A DNA stretch of 15,199 nucleotides. Source: Planctomycetota bacterium. GTDB taxonomy: Bacteria; Planctomycetota; UBA8108; UBA1146; JAJFFE01. Within the stretch, counting starts at the first letter, position 1. Every line of letters begins with the position of its first letter. The DNA is taken from assembly GCA_020425835.1 (NCBI GenBank), contig JAGQRC010000020.1, positions 1 through 15,199 of the forward strand, in the 5' to 3' direction. Of this stretch, positions 1-7,658 are shown piece by piece. Below the pieces are notes generated by a model that did not search any database, had not been told where the DNA came from, and worked only from the letters and a program-made list of their open reading frames with translations. A program made the translations under genes and the position numbers.

Positions 1-1
1 A

Positions 2-1285
2 CTCACCTTCCTGGTGATCGCGAACATGATCGGCGCCGGGGTCTTCACCACCTCCGGCTTCACAATGGCGAGCCTCGGGTCGCCGGGTCGCGTGATCGCA
101 GCTTGGGTGGTCGGCGGCGGGATCGCCATGGCGGGCGCGATCGGCTTCGGGCAGCTCGTCCGCGCGATGCCCGAGTCGGGTGGGGAGTACTTGTTCCTCG
201 CGAGGGCCGCGCATCCGTTCTTCGGCTTCGTCGCCGGTTGGGTCTCCCTGATCGCGGGCTTCACCGGAGCGATCGCGTTCGCGGCGAGCACGTTCGAGAG
301 CTACGTCGTTCCGGTGACCGTCCGCCCGTCCTGGTTGCCCGAGGATGCCGTGGCGATCGCGGTGGTGGTGGTCGGCGCGCTCCTCCACGGCCGCGGCCCC
401 CGCGCCGGGGCGATGACGCAGAACATCGCAGTGATCTCGAAGCTCCTCCTCCTCGTCGGCATCGTCGTCCATGCCGTCGTCGCCGAGCGGGATCATCCCT
501 GGAACGGACTCGCTGTCGACGCGGGGCTCTGGTCCGAGGCCCCTCAGGGGCTCGGCCCGACGATCGTCGCGTTCGCCGGGGCGCTCGTCTGGATCTCGCT
601 GAGCTACTCCGGGTTCAACGCCGGGGTCTACATCGCGGACGAAGCGCGCGAACCGGAGCGGACCATCCCGCGCGCGCTCCTGATCGGCGCGGGAGTGACG
701 ACACTCCTCTACATCACTCTGAACGCCATCTTCGTCTGCGCACCGGCGCCCGCAGAGATCGCGGGGCGACCGGATGTCGCCGCGATTGCCGCGGAGTGGA
801 TCGGTGGCCCGGCGTTCGGGCGCTTCGTCCGTGCCGTGATCGCACTCGCGCTCGCGACATCGGTCTCGAGCCTCCTGATGGCGGGGCCGCGCGTCTACGC
901 GAAGATGGCCTCGGATGGTTTCCTTCCGAGCCTGCTGCGCTTCCGCGAGGATCGACCCGAGGCGGCGGTGCTGTTCCAGATGCTCCTCGCGATCGGGTTC
1001 ATCCTGGTGTCGAAGGTCCAGGATCTCCTCTCCTATCTCGGACTGACGCTCTCGCTCTGTGCGGCGATGACCGTCGGTTGCCTCTTCCTACCGAGCCTTC
1101 GACGTCGTTCCTGGATTCACCCGACCCACTGGTGTCCACTCCTCTACGTGGCGGCCACCATTGCCGCGGCAGTGGTCCGCGGCATCCGGGAGCCCGCGGA
1201 GATCCTCACCGCTCTGGGCACGTTCGCGATCGGAGCGACGATGTACGGTGCGTCCAAGTGGTCGGCTCGCGCGTCGACGCCGTGA
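2..1285 (+). CDS. APC-superfamily amino-acid permease (5' end outside window)
   Basis: This is an integral membrane transporter of the amino acid/polyamine/organocation superfamily, most like the L-type/LAT and related permeases, and probably a cytoplasmic-membrane amino-acid importer or exchanger. The reading frame is open from the window edge, so the true start lies upstream; about 427 residues are visible. Signature segments, numbered from the GTG at position 14, are the unwound TM1 motif MIGAGVF (residues 5-11), PESGGEYLFLAR in the TM2-TM3 region (53-64), SYSGFNAGVYIADEA followed by EPERTIPRA (about 199-223), and GPRVYAKMASDGFLP (about 292-306). Each matches a conserved block of the family. 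Many long hydrophobic helices run through the rest. The substrate cannot be read from the sequence. The next gene starts 44 bp downstream on the same strand, so the two may be co-transcribed, although their functions show no obvious link. Confidence 0.9.
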   Translation, partial: LTFLVIANMIGAGVFTTSGFTMASLGSPGRVIAAWVVGGGIAMAGAIGFGQLVRAMPESGGEYLFLARAAHPFFGFVAGWVSLIAGFTGAIAFAASTFESYVVPVTVRPSWLPEDAVAIAVVVVGALLHGRGPRAGAMTQNIAVISKLLLLVGIVVHAVVAERDHPWNGLAVDAGLWSEAPQGLGPTIVAFAGALVWISLSYSGFNAGVYIADEAREPERTIPRALLIGAGVTTLLYITLNAIFVCAPAPAEIAGRPDVAAIAAEWIGGPAFGRFVRAVIALALATSVSSLLMAGPRVYAKMASDGFLPSLLRFREDRPEAAVLFQMLLAIGFILVSKVQDLLSYLGLTLSLCAAMTVGCLFLPSLRRRSWIHPTHWCPLLYVAATIAAAVVRGIREPAEILTALGTFAIGATMYGASKWSARASTP

Positions 1286-1329
1286 CCCCGATCCCGACCC
1301 CGACTGCGAGCTCGAGAAGAGGATGATCC

Positions 1330-2085
1330 ATGATCGCCCGAGACGAACTGATCGACACTCTCCACCGCGCGTCCGAGCCTTGCCCGGATGTCCTGGCCAT
1401 GTGGCTCGGGGGCTCGTTCGCGTTCGACGCCGAGGATGAGCTCTCCGACATCGATCTGGTCCTGGCGGTCTCGGAGGATCGCGTCGAGGCCGTCTTCGAT
1501 CGGATCGAAACGGCCCTTCGCGACCTCTCGCCGATCGTCGCGAGGTACCGTGTCCCGGAGCCCGCGTGGCACGGTTTCAGCCAGTGTTTCTATCGACTCG
1601 AGGCGATGCGGGAGGAGCACCTCCTCGACCTCTGCCTCGTCCCCGAGAGCAAGGGGATGTCGTTCAAGGAGGTCGAGCTCCACGGCACGCCGCGGGTGAT
1701 CTTCGACCGCGGCGACTACGCCCGGACGACCCACCTCGACCTCGCGCGCAACCGTGCGGACATCGACGCGCGCCTTCCCGAGATCGTCGCCCGACACGAG
1801 CTGTTCGGTCACTTCGTCGCGAAGGAGCTCCGACGGGGCGATCTCCTCGCGGCGCAGCACTGGTTCCAAGCGATGCTGGTCGCCCCGTTGGTCGAGCTGC
1901 TGCGCATGGAGCACTGCCCGGAGCGCTTCCGCTTCGGCGCGCGCTACCTCGGCCGCGATCTGCCCCCGTCGGTCCGATCGCGGCTCGAGTCGGTCACGCT
2001 GGGGCCACCCGAAACGCTCGGCGAGCGCGCCGACCTCGCTCGCGCCTGGATCCGGGAGCTGACGACATCTTCTGCGGGGAAATGA
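1330..2085 (+). CDS. Nucleotidyltransferase-domain protein (DNA polymerase beta-like fold)
   Basis: A soluble 251-residue protein with the minimal nucleotidyltransferase signature: GGS at residues 27-29, SDIDLVL at 39-45 giving the metal-binding pair D40 and D42, and a likely third acidic residue in the strand LLDLCLV (D100). These residues normally coordinate two metal ions for transfer of a nucleoside monophosphate to a hydroxyl or phosphate. The C-terminal half (about 135-245) is predicted mostly helical with many charged residues, as in the substrate-binding or helical domains that follow this fold in aminoglycoside nucleotidyltransferase-like and stand-alone proteins. The ATG is preceded by AAGAGG at 1317-1322, about 7 nt upstream, which supports this start. 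No antitoxin or HEPN partner lies beside it, so a toxin-antitoxin role is not supported. The substrate is unknown and an antibiotic-modifying role should not be assumed. Confidence 0.8.
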   Translation: MIARDELIDTLHRASEPCPDVLAMWLGGSFAFDAEDELSDIDLVLAVSEDRVEAVFDRIETALRDLSPIVARYRVPEPAWHGFSQCFYRLEAMREEHLLDLCLVPESKGMSFKEVELHGTPRVIFDRGDYARTTHLDLARNRADIDARLPEIVARHELFGHFVAKELRRGDLLAAQHWFQAMLVAPLVELLRMEHCPERFRFGARYLGRDLPPSVRSRLESVTLGPPETLGERADLARAWIRELTTSSAGK

Positions 2086-2095
2086 CTTTCACTCG

Positions 2096-2128
2096 GGCGA
2101 TCCCGCGTCGACACTCGCAGCGATCGCC
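2096..2128 (+). other. Possible hairpin between the nucleotidyltransferase and AIM24 genes
   Basis: GGCGATC (2096-2102) is complementary to GATCGCC (2122-2128) across a 19-nt loop, giving a 7-bp stem in the 76-bp gap. No T tract follows, so it is not a classical intrinsic terminator. In such GC-rich DNA a stem of this size could arise by chance. Confidence 0.2.
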
Positions 2129-2147
2129 AATCCCCTCGAGATTCACC

Positions 2148-2153
2148 GGAGGA
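2148..2153 (+). promoter_or_regulatory. Strong Shine-Dalgarno for the AIM24-family gene
   Basis: GGAGGA lies 8 nt before the ATG at 2162. It is a near-perfect anti-16S match and fixes the start of the downstream gene. Confidence 0.7.
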
Positions 2154-2161
2154 GTCGAGAC

Positions 2162-2854
2162 ATGTCTCGATACGACATTCAGGAGTTCGTCGCGCGTTCC
2201 GAACAGCAGGACCGCGGGCAGGGTCTGTTCGAGCTCGAGGGGGATCGAGTCCTCGAGGTCAACCTCGACGGGAACGTCTGGACGAAGATGGGGTCGATGA
2301 TCGCCTATCGGGGATCGGTGAGCTTCGAGCGCGAGGGGATCCTCGAGCACGGCATCGGGAAGATGCTGAAGCGAGCGGTCAGCGGCGAAGGAACTCGGCT
2401 CACCCGCGCCAGCGGCCGCGGCAAGGTCTACCTCGCCGACGAAGGAAAGAAGATCACCATCCTCGATCTCCGAGACGAGACCATCTTCGTCAACGGCAAC
2501 GACGTTCTCGCGTTCGAGGAGCACATCGAGTGGGACATCAAGCTGATGCGCAAGGTCACCGGCCTGATGGCCGGCGGACTCTTCAACGTCCGCCTCGAAG
2601 GATCGGGACTCGTCGCGATCACGACCCACTACGACCCACTGACCCTCGTCGTCCACCGCGACTCACCGGTCACCACCGACCCCAACGCCACCGTCGCTTG
2701 GTCGGGCTCCCTGGAGCCCCAGTTCAAGACGGACATCCAGCTCAAGACCTTCTTCGGCCGCGGCAGCGGAGAGTCGATCCAAATGCACTTCGCCGGCGAA
2801 GGCTTCGTCGTGATCCAGCCGAAGGAAGAGGTCTACTTCCAGAGCCGCTCCTGA
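2162..2854 (+). CDS. AIM24 family protein (formerly DUF124)
   Basis: A 230-residue all-beta protein of the AIM24/TerD-associated DUF124 type. The family is named after a yeast mitochondrial protein, and its bacterial members have no firmly established biochemical function. The diagnostic pattern is complete: MIAYRGSVSFE (residues 46-56), an SGEGTRLTRASGRGKVYLA block (74-92), a central NGNDVLAFEEHIEW strand pair (111-124), GGLFNVRLEGSGLVAITTH (138-156) and the terminal GRGSGESIQMHFAGEGFVVIQP block (199-220). Length is close to the usual 220-260 residues. There is no signal peptide or membrane segment, so it is probably cytosolic. A strong ribosome-binding site precedes the ATG. It sits 76 bp after the nucleotidyltransferase gene in the same direction and may be co-transcribed or have its own promoter. 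Family assignment is firm; role is unknown. Confidence 0.88.
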   Translation: MSRYDIQEFVARSEQQDRGQGLFELEGDRVLEVNLDGNVWTKMGSMIAYRGSVSFEREGILEHGIGKMLKRAVSGEGTRLTRASGRGKVYLADEGKKITILDLRDETIFVNGNDVLAFEEHIEWDIKLMRKVTGLMAGGLFNVRLEGSGLVAITTHYDPLTLVVHRDSPVTTDPNATVAWSGSLEPQFKTDIQLKTFFGRGSGESIQMHFAGEGFVVIQPKEEVYFQSRS

Positions 2855-2868
2855 AGCGGGGCAGAACG

Positions 2869-2888
2869 GTGTGACCCGCGGTCAACAC
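2869..2888 (+). terminator. Possible stem-loop just after the AIM24-family gene
   Basis: GTGTGACC (2869-2876) pairs with GGTCA-A-CAC (2880-2888) around a CGC loop, giving eight pairs with one bulged A, starting 15 nt after the stop codon. The position suits transcript termination or 3'-end stabilisation. No U-rich tract follows, so a factor-independent terminator is only a possibility. Confidence 0.3.
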
Positions 2889-3038
2889 GAGGACGCGCCG
2901 ACGTCTGACTCCGGACACCCGCATGCGCATCGGGAAGGTCGCGACGCCTCGTTCCGCCCGGCAAGCCGAACTGCGTTTCCGCTTCCGCGGTGGGTGCCGA
3001 TCGCCCGACGCCCCTGTCACGATGACCGGTCGTCGGAA

Positions 3039-3043
3039 GGAGG
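3039..3043 (+). promoter_or_regulatory. Shine-Dalgarno that decides the start of the membrane-protein gene
   Basis: GGAGG, within GGAAGGAGG, ends 5 nt before the ATG at 3049. An in-frame ATG at 2923 would add 42 arginine-rich residues with no hydrophobic character. The site favours 3049 as the real start, placing the first membrane helix at the N terminus. Confidence 0.65.
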
Positions 3044-3048
3044 CGCGG

Positions 3049-3747
3049 ATGCACGGTCGGGTCTGGGGTTGGGTGTCGGGAGCGATCGTCGTCGGTTGGT
3101 TCATCGCGTCGCTGCAACTCGGACGCGCGGAGTTCTTCCGCACCGGGTCGGGCATCGGGCCCCTCGGTCCGATCCAAGTCGCGATCTTCGGGCCGATCGG
3201 AGTTTTCGTCCTGAGCTATCTCGCGATCCCGTCGTTTCGGTCGTTCGTCGACGGGTTGGACGTGGTCGGACTCGCGGCGGTCCAGGTCCTCCGGATCCTC
3301 GGCGCCGCCCACCTCGTCTCCTGGGGGTACGGGTTGATGGCGGGGACCTTTGCGCTCTCGGTCGGGATCGGCAACTCGATCGTCGCGCTCGTGGCCCTGT
3401 CGACGGTGAAGCGAGTGGCGACCCGGGCCCCCCACTGGAGAGCGTGGCTCCTGGGATTGACGCTTCTCGGCATGGTCGAGTTCGGGATGACGATTGCCCT
3501 CGCCATGCTCGGACGCTTCGCGACGCCCACGCCGTTCGATCCACCGCGACACGCGCTGGGCTACATCGACTTCCGCGTTCCGCCGTTGAGCATCTTCCCG
3601 ACGTTCTTGATCCCGCTGTTCTCCGTCATCCACTGTGCGACGCTGGCTCGGCTGCGCCGACGCGACGCCGTGGATGAAGGAGCCGTGGCGGAGGCGGGTT
3701 CACCGCCCCCGATCTCCGTCCTCATGCCTCGGGGATCTCGATCTTGA
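3049..3747 (+). CDS. Six-helix integral membrane protein of unknown function
   Basis: A 232-residue protein with about six hydrophobic segments, near residues 7-24, 42-60, 73-98, 100-117, 133-155 and 180-200, ending in an Arg-rich tail (RLRRR at 201-205). I do not recognise a named domain. The layout, especially the final helix with SIFPTFLIPLFSVIH, resembles a family of uncharacterised bacterial membrane proteins that I recall sharing an 'IPTFLVPLFLILH'-like C-terminal helix; that resemblance is from memory and unverified. No catalytic or metal-binding pattern is evident. The start was chosen from the GGAGG site 5 nt upstream rather than the longer frame from 2923. Its last 26 bases overlap the 3' end of the convergent oxidoreductase gene. 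The 194 bp in front, after the AIM24 gene, holds no other gene, so an independent promoter is likely. Confidence 0.72.
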   Translation: MHGRVWGWVSGAIVVGWFIASLQLGRAEFFRTGSGIGPLGPIQVAIFGPIGVFVLSYLAIPSFRSFVDGLDVVGLAAVQVLRILGAAHLVSWGYGLMAGTFALSVGIGNSIVALVALSTVKRVATRAPHWRAWLLGLTLLGMVEFGMTIALAMLGRFATPTPFDPPRHALGYIDFRVPPLSIFPTFLIPLFSVIHCATLARLRRRDAVDEGAVAEAGSPPPISVLMPRGSRS

Positions 3748-5395
3748 CGTGGCCGCGTGGGCAGGCGGTGCAGGCGAGGACGTAGCCCGCCTTGCGATCG
3801 TCGTCCTCGAGGCCGGCATCATCGTCCATCTCGACTTCACCGTCGCACTTCACGCGGCAGGTGCCGCACGATCCGACCCGACACTCGTAGTCGATCTCGA
3901 GACCGTTCGCCTCGGCGATCTCCAACAGGTTGGACTCCCCGTCGGTCTCCACTTCGACACCCTCGTGGACGAACGAGACGCGGAACAGGTCCGAGCTGGC
4001 GGCGGGGGGCGCCTCCACCGGCTTGCGGAGTTGCATGGATGCCGGCTCGATGCGCGCACCCGTGCTCGCCACGGCCTCGGCCACGGCACTCTCGTTGGCC
4101 AACTGCACGGCTCGCGCCTGGGGGGTCATGGTGCTGTCGTGCTTCGCGGCGTCGCGCGGCTCGACCTTGGTCCCCTTGGCGACGCGCTTCCCTCCGAAAC
4201 TCTCGGTGTGGAGTCGCGACATGTCGAAGCCGATGCTCTTCAGGCAATCGCGAACGGCATCCATGAAGCCATCCGGTCCGCACATGTAGACGTGCCGCTC
4301 CATGAGATCGGGAGCGAACAGTTGGAGCATCGGGGCGCAAAGGCGACCTCGATAGCCGAGCCAACGCCCCGAGCCCGAGGCTTGACCCGTCACCGTCGCC
4401 GCAGCCTCGAAGCCGCTGTGCCGCGCCGAGAGGTACTCGAGCTCCTGGGAGAAAATGATGTCCTCGGGATTCCGTGCCGAGACGAGGTACTTCACGTCGA
4501 CATCGGCGTTCGTGTCGACGATCCATCGCGCCATCGACATCAACGGAGTGCAGCCACTGCCCGCGCCGATGAACAGCATCTTCGAGGATGGGTAGCTGAA
4601 GCAGGTGAACTTCCCCGAGGGGCCACGGGCGCGAATCACCTGTCCGAGCTTCAGATTGTCCTGGAGGTGGTTGGAGACGAGTCCGCCGGGAACCCGTTTC
4701 ACGGTGATCTCGAGGGTGTGGGGTCGGGACGGGGAGGACGACATGCTGTAGGAGCGCTTCACCGACTGGCCATCGATGTCGAGGATCAACGTCAGGAACT
4801 GACCGGGTTGGTAGGAGAAGAGCAGCGGCTGGATCCCCACGAAGCGGAACGTCTTCACGTCGGGCGCCTCGTCGACGATGTCGACGAGCTTCAGCTCGAC
4901 ATCGTCCTTTCGGTTCTCCGCGCACCAGACCGGGATGGGATGTCGGCGATCGAGCAGGTGCTCCATCAACGGCGATGCCTCGGGACGCTCATCGACGATG
5001 GGCTCGGGAGGAGAGGCGGGCGACTCCGGCTCGGGGGCCGGCTCCGCTCGGGAGACGGCTTCCACCGGAAGCTCGAGGGTGCGCTCGGGAACCTCCTCTT
5101 CCGCCACGTCGAGCACGAAGCGCACCACGAAGTCCCCGAGGGTGATGCCGTCCCCGGATGACAATCGCTGCCCCCCCTCGGGAACCCGCTCGCCGTTGAC
5201 GAAGGTGCCGTTCGTGCTCCCCGAGTCGCGCACCCAGTACTGCTCGCCCTGCTGGAAGATCTCGGCGTGATGGCGGGAGATCTTGCTGCTCTCGATCTGG
5301 ATCTCGTTCTTGTCGATCCGACCGATGCGCATGCGCGGCTGTAGCGGCAGCTCGCCTTCCTTGGTGCCGTTGCGGTAGATCTCCACTCGACTCAT
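3722..5395 (-). CDS. FHA domain-FAD/NAD(P) reductase-[2Fe-2S] ferredoxin fusion
   Basis: A 557-residue soluble oxidoreductase with three modules. Residues 1-95 form a canonical FHA domain (GRIDKN 25-30, SRHHA 40-44, GSTNGTFVNG 59-68). A Pro/Glu-rich linker spans about 98-140. Residues 160-400 form a ferredoxin-NADP reductase fold, with the flavin-binding RSYSMSS (214-220), the nucleotide-binding GAGSGCTPLMSM (277-288) and CGPDGFM (372-378). After a second linker, residues 470-557 form a plant-type [2Fe-2S] ferredoxin with C505, C510, C513 and probably C542 or C545 as ligands. Known relatives without FHA (Hcr- and vanillate-demethylase-reductase-like proteins) pass electrons between NAD(P)H, flavin and [2Fe-2S]. 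The ATG at 5395 follows GAGGAG about 7 nt upstream; the frame continues farther upstream but would overlap the preceding gene. It is last in the five-gene operon, 37 nt after the multiheme gene. The FHA pocket looks intact and could bind phosphothreonine. Confidence 0.9.
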   Translation of the reverse strand: MSRVEIYRNGTKEGELPLQPRMRIGRIDKNEIQIESSKISRHHAEIFQQGEQYWVRDSGSTNGTFVNGERVPEGGQRLSSGDGITLGDFVVRFVLDVAEEEVPERTLELPVEAVSRAEPAPEPESPASPPEPIVDERPEASPLMEHLLDRRHPIPVWCAENRKDDVELKLVDIVDEAPDVKTFRFVGIQPLLFSYQPGQFLTLILDIDGQSVKRSYSMSSSPSRPHTLEITVKRVPGGLVSNHLQDNLKLGQVIRARGPSGKFTCFSYPSSKMLFIGAGSGCTPLMSMARWIVDTNADVDVKYLVSARNPEDIIFSQELEYLSARHSGFEAAATVTGQASGSGRWLGYRGRLCAPMLQLFAPDLMERHVYMCGPDGFMDAVRDCLKSIGFDMSRLHTESFGGKRVAKGTKVEPRDAAKHDSTMTPQARAVQLANESAVAEAVASTGARIEPASMQLRKPVEAPPAASSDLFRVSFVHEGVEVETDGESNLLEIAEANGLEIDYECRVGSCGTCRVKCDGEVEMDDDAGLEDDDRKAGYVLACTACPRGHVKIEIPEA

Positions 5396-5432
5396 GACGC
5401 TCTCCTCGCTAACCCGCTCCGCCTCTGACCCC

Positions 5433-7658
5433 TCAGCGCCAGTGGAACACCCGGCGCTCCCCCACGTGACAGGCACGACACACATCGGACTCGGCCGGTA
5501 CGCCGATCTGAGAGATGCGAGTCGCTCGCGCGACATCGCGGTGGCACTCCTGGCAATCTTCGACCGTTCGTTCGGCGTGCCCCGTCGAGAAGTGTTGGAA
5601 CCCCCCGTAACGCGGTCGGCTCCACTCCGCCGGCCACTCGTCGGAGTCGACCGGCATGCGATACACCGGGTCGTCGGGCGTGTGGCACCGTCCGCAGCTT
5701 CCTCCGCCGAGGTTGGCGTGGAAAGCGGCCGCAGCAACGGCGCCGTCGCGCCGGTCCGGGGCCGCGCTCCCGTGGCACTCCCAGCACTGCGCCACCGAGG
5801 CGCGGGTGGCGGGAGTCGCTCCGGTCTCGGTCGGTCCCGCGGTGAAGTCGTGACAAGCGTAGCAGCCCCCCTCGACCTTCGCGTGTCGGTCGTGAGGGAA
5901 AGCGATCACCTCTCGCGAGCCGGTCACCTCGTGAGCCGCGATCTGCATCGGCGTGCGGCCGTCGTGACACTCCGCGCACGGCGAGGGGTCTTGGTCGACC
6001 CCTCCGAGGTAGCGGGTCGACAATGCGCTCTCGGACTCGATGCCGCGGTGACAGCCCTCACAATCGCGAGCACTCGCGGCGGCGAGCCGGCCCCGGTCGG
6101 CGACCGCGGCCACCTCATCGCGACCGAGGAGCCCGACGGTGTGGAGGGCATGCCAGAACACGCCGGTGCGTTCGAGGTCGACACCGATCCACGCCTGCGA
6201 ACCGACGTGACACTGGTTGCACTCCTTGCCTTCGGAGTGGGCGGCCAACGCCTCGGCCTCATGGTCGCGCTGTGAGAAGCGGTACAGGTTGTCGGGGCCG
6301 CTCGGGAATCGGTCGCGACCCGCGAACTCCAGCACATCTCGACCGACCGTGCGGAGCTCCTTGTCGAACGTCTTCGCATGGCAGGTCTGACAGGTGTCCC
6401 GACCATCGCCGGTCTCTCCGAGACCGTGCCACGCCAAGGCGAAGTCGGGCGCTTCGCGTCGATAGCGATCGGCCTTCGCCACCACGCCGGGAAGGGGTGT
6501 CGACTCATCCGCGGTGTGACAACCCATGCAGCTCGCGAAGTCGACGCGAACGAAATCCCGACCCGCGGCGGCGTCGGAGCTCGGCACGTGACAGACGGAG
6601 CACGCCTCGACCTTCGCGAGATGTTGCTCGTGACTGAAGTTGTCGAACAGGAGCCGCTCGGCGCGGCTCGCGGGGGGCACCGCGGCCTGCAGGGCCCCGC
6701 GCTTCTCGAGATGCGCGATCGCCCGCGGGAGCGGCGCTTCGTCGCCGCTCTGCGCGAACGGTCGATCGTCGTGGCAGCCCATCGCGTCGCAGGACTCGAT
6801 CGTTCGCGCCTCGCTCGGAACGAAGCGGGGATCGCGCCGCTGATAGGTGATCTGGACCCCGGTCCAGATCCCGTCGGGCAGCTCGGCGGGCACCGTCTCC
6901 GGGGCGGTCCCCTGGTGCTCCACGTGGCAACGCGCGCACGCGTCTTCCGGCCAGTTCTCGCCCGGCTGATCCTTGAAGGGATGCTGGGAAGCGACGCCTT
7001 CGTGGCAGGCGAGACACTTCGCGACGGGAACGCCGTTCCACGGATCGTGACACGCTTCGCAGCCGGTCGCGACGATCACCGCCTGGGAGTCGGCCAACAC
7101 CGCGCCGGGCGCGAACAGGGCATCGTGCGTCGAGTGAAGGGTCCCGGGATCCAGCACTCGGGTCCGCACCGGCGCGAAGGTCATGGCCACGATGAAGAGC
7201 GCGCCGACCAACAGGCTCGACCAGACCAGCGTCCACAGCAGCGGAAAGCGACTGAAGCCGATCTCCGCCTCTCGCCAGATCTCGCGATCTCCCTGCGTCC
7301 AACCCTCTTCGGGCGTGCGTCCTCCCCGCGAGCGAGTGAGGTACTTCTTCTCCTTGACCTCGACGACGAGCGCGCCGTCGTCGGCGATCGCGATCTCGAT
7401 CGCGGAGAGCCCGAGCTGGAGCACGTCGCCGGTCTCGAGTCGGGTCCGCTCGCGCACCGGCCGACCGCTGAGGCAAGTACCGGTGGAGCTGTCGAGGTCG
7501 ACCACGACATAGCCGCCGCCGTCCCGCTCGATCAACGCGTGCTCCTCGGACAACACGGGGTCATCGATCGTCAGCTCGCAGGTCGATGCGCGGCCGATCC
7601 GCAAGCGATCCCCAGCGAGCGTCGTGGTCTGCTTCCCGTGGTTGACGACGAAGCTCAT
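5433..7658 (-). CDS. FHA domain-transmembrane-multiheme c-type cytochrome (about 15 hemes)
   Basis: A 741-residue protein with a degenerate FHA domain (about 1-95; GRAS 22-25, SEEHA 37-41, DSSTGT 56-61), a basic linker (KEKK 102-105), one transmembrane span (about 138-161), and a large C-terminal heme domain. Heme-binding CXXCH motifs start at C200, C215, C241, C353, C377, C423, C480, C533, C561, C599, C625, C655, C702 and C727; C290 begins a CX4CH, giving 15 potential hemes. F-x-H-x2-H segments precede several motifs (FSHEQH near 341, FPHDRH near 587), as in cytochrome c3/c7-type bis-His ligation. Heme is attached outside the cytoplasm, so the FHA domain should face the cytosol and the hemes the periplasm. 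The start ATG overlaps the upstream stop (ATGA), and CTCCTTC at 7667-7673 on the plus strand reads GAAGGAG as its ribosome site. It is a probable transmembrane signal-plus-electron-wire component; donor and acceptor are unknown. Confidence 0.9.
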   Translation of the reverse strand: MSFVVNHGKQTTTLAGDRLRIGRASTCELTIDDPVLSEEHALIERDGGGYVVVDLDSSTGTCLSGRPVRERTRLETGDVLQLGLSAIEIAIADDGALVVEVKEKKYLTRSRGGRTPEEGWTQGDREIWREAEIGFSRFPLLWTLVWSSLLVGALFIVAMTFAPVRTRVLDPGTLHSTHDALFAPGAVLADSQAVIVATGCEACHDPWNGVPVAKCLACHEGVASQHPFKDQPGENWPEDACARCHVEHQGTAPETVPAELPDGIWTGVQITYQRRDPRFVPSEARTIESCDAMGCHDDRPFAQSGDEAPLPRAIAHLEKRGALQAAVPPASRAERLLFDNFSHEQHLAKVEACSVCHVPSSDAAAGRDFVRVDFASCMGCHTADESTPLPGVVAKADRYRREAPDFALAWHGLGETGDGRDTCQTCHAKTFDKELRTVGRDVLEFAGRDRFPSGPDNLYRFSQRDHEAEALAAHSEGKECNQCHVGSQAWIGVDLERTGVFWHALHTVGLLGRDEVAAVADRGRLAAASARDCEGCHRGIESESALSTRYLGGVDQDPSPCAECHDGRTPMQIAAHEVTGSREVIAFPHDRHAKVEGGCYACHDFTAGPTETGATPATRASVAQCWECHGSAAPDRRDGAVAAAAFHANLGGGSCGRCHTPDDPVYRMPVDSDEWPAEWSRPRYGGFQHFSTGHAERTVEDCQECHRDVARATRISQIGVPAESDVCRACHVGERRVFHWR

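Noticed and set aside
1330..2085. Aminoglycoside-resistance or toxin-antitoxin role for the nucleotidyltransferase
   Set aside because: Only the generic fold motifs are visible; there is no neighbouring HEPN partner and no diagnostic resistance-enzyme signature.
2923..3048. Longer N terminus for the six-helix membrane protein starting at 2923
   Set aside because: Arg-rich non-conserved-looking sequence before the first helix; GGAGG lies 5 nt before the ATG at 3049.
3635..5161. Long plus-strand open frame of about 508 codons opposite the FHA/reductase gene
   Set aside because: It mirrors the codon pattern of the real minus-strand gene, has no recognisable domain or ribosome site, and the opposite strand encodes clear FHA, flavin and ferredoxin motifs.
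5396..5737. N-terminal extension of the FHA/reductase frame upstream of 5395
   Set aside because: It would overlap the 3' end of the multiheme gene, shows no domain, and a good ribosome site precedes the ATG at 5395.
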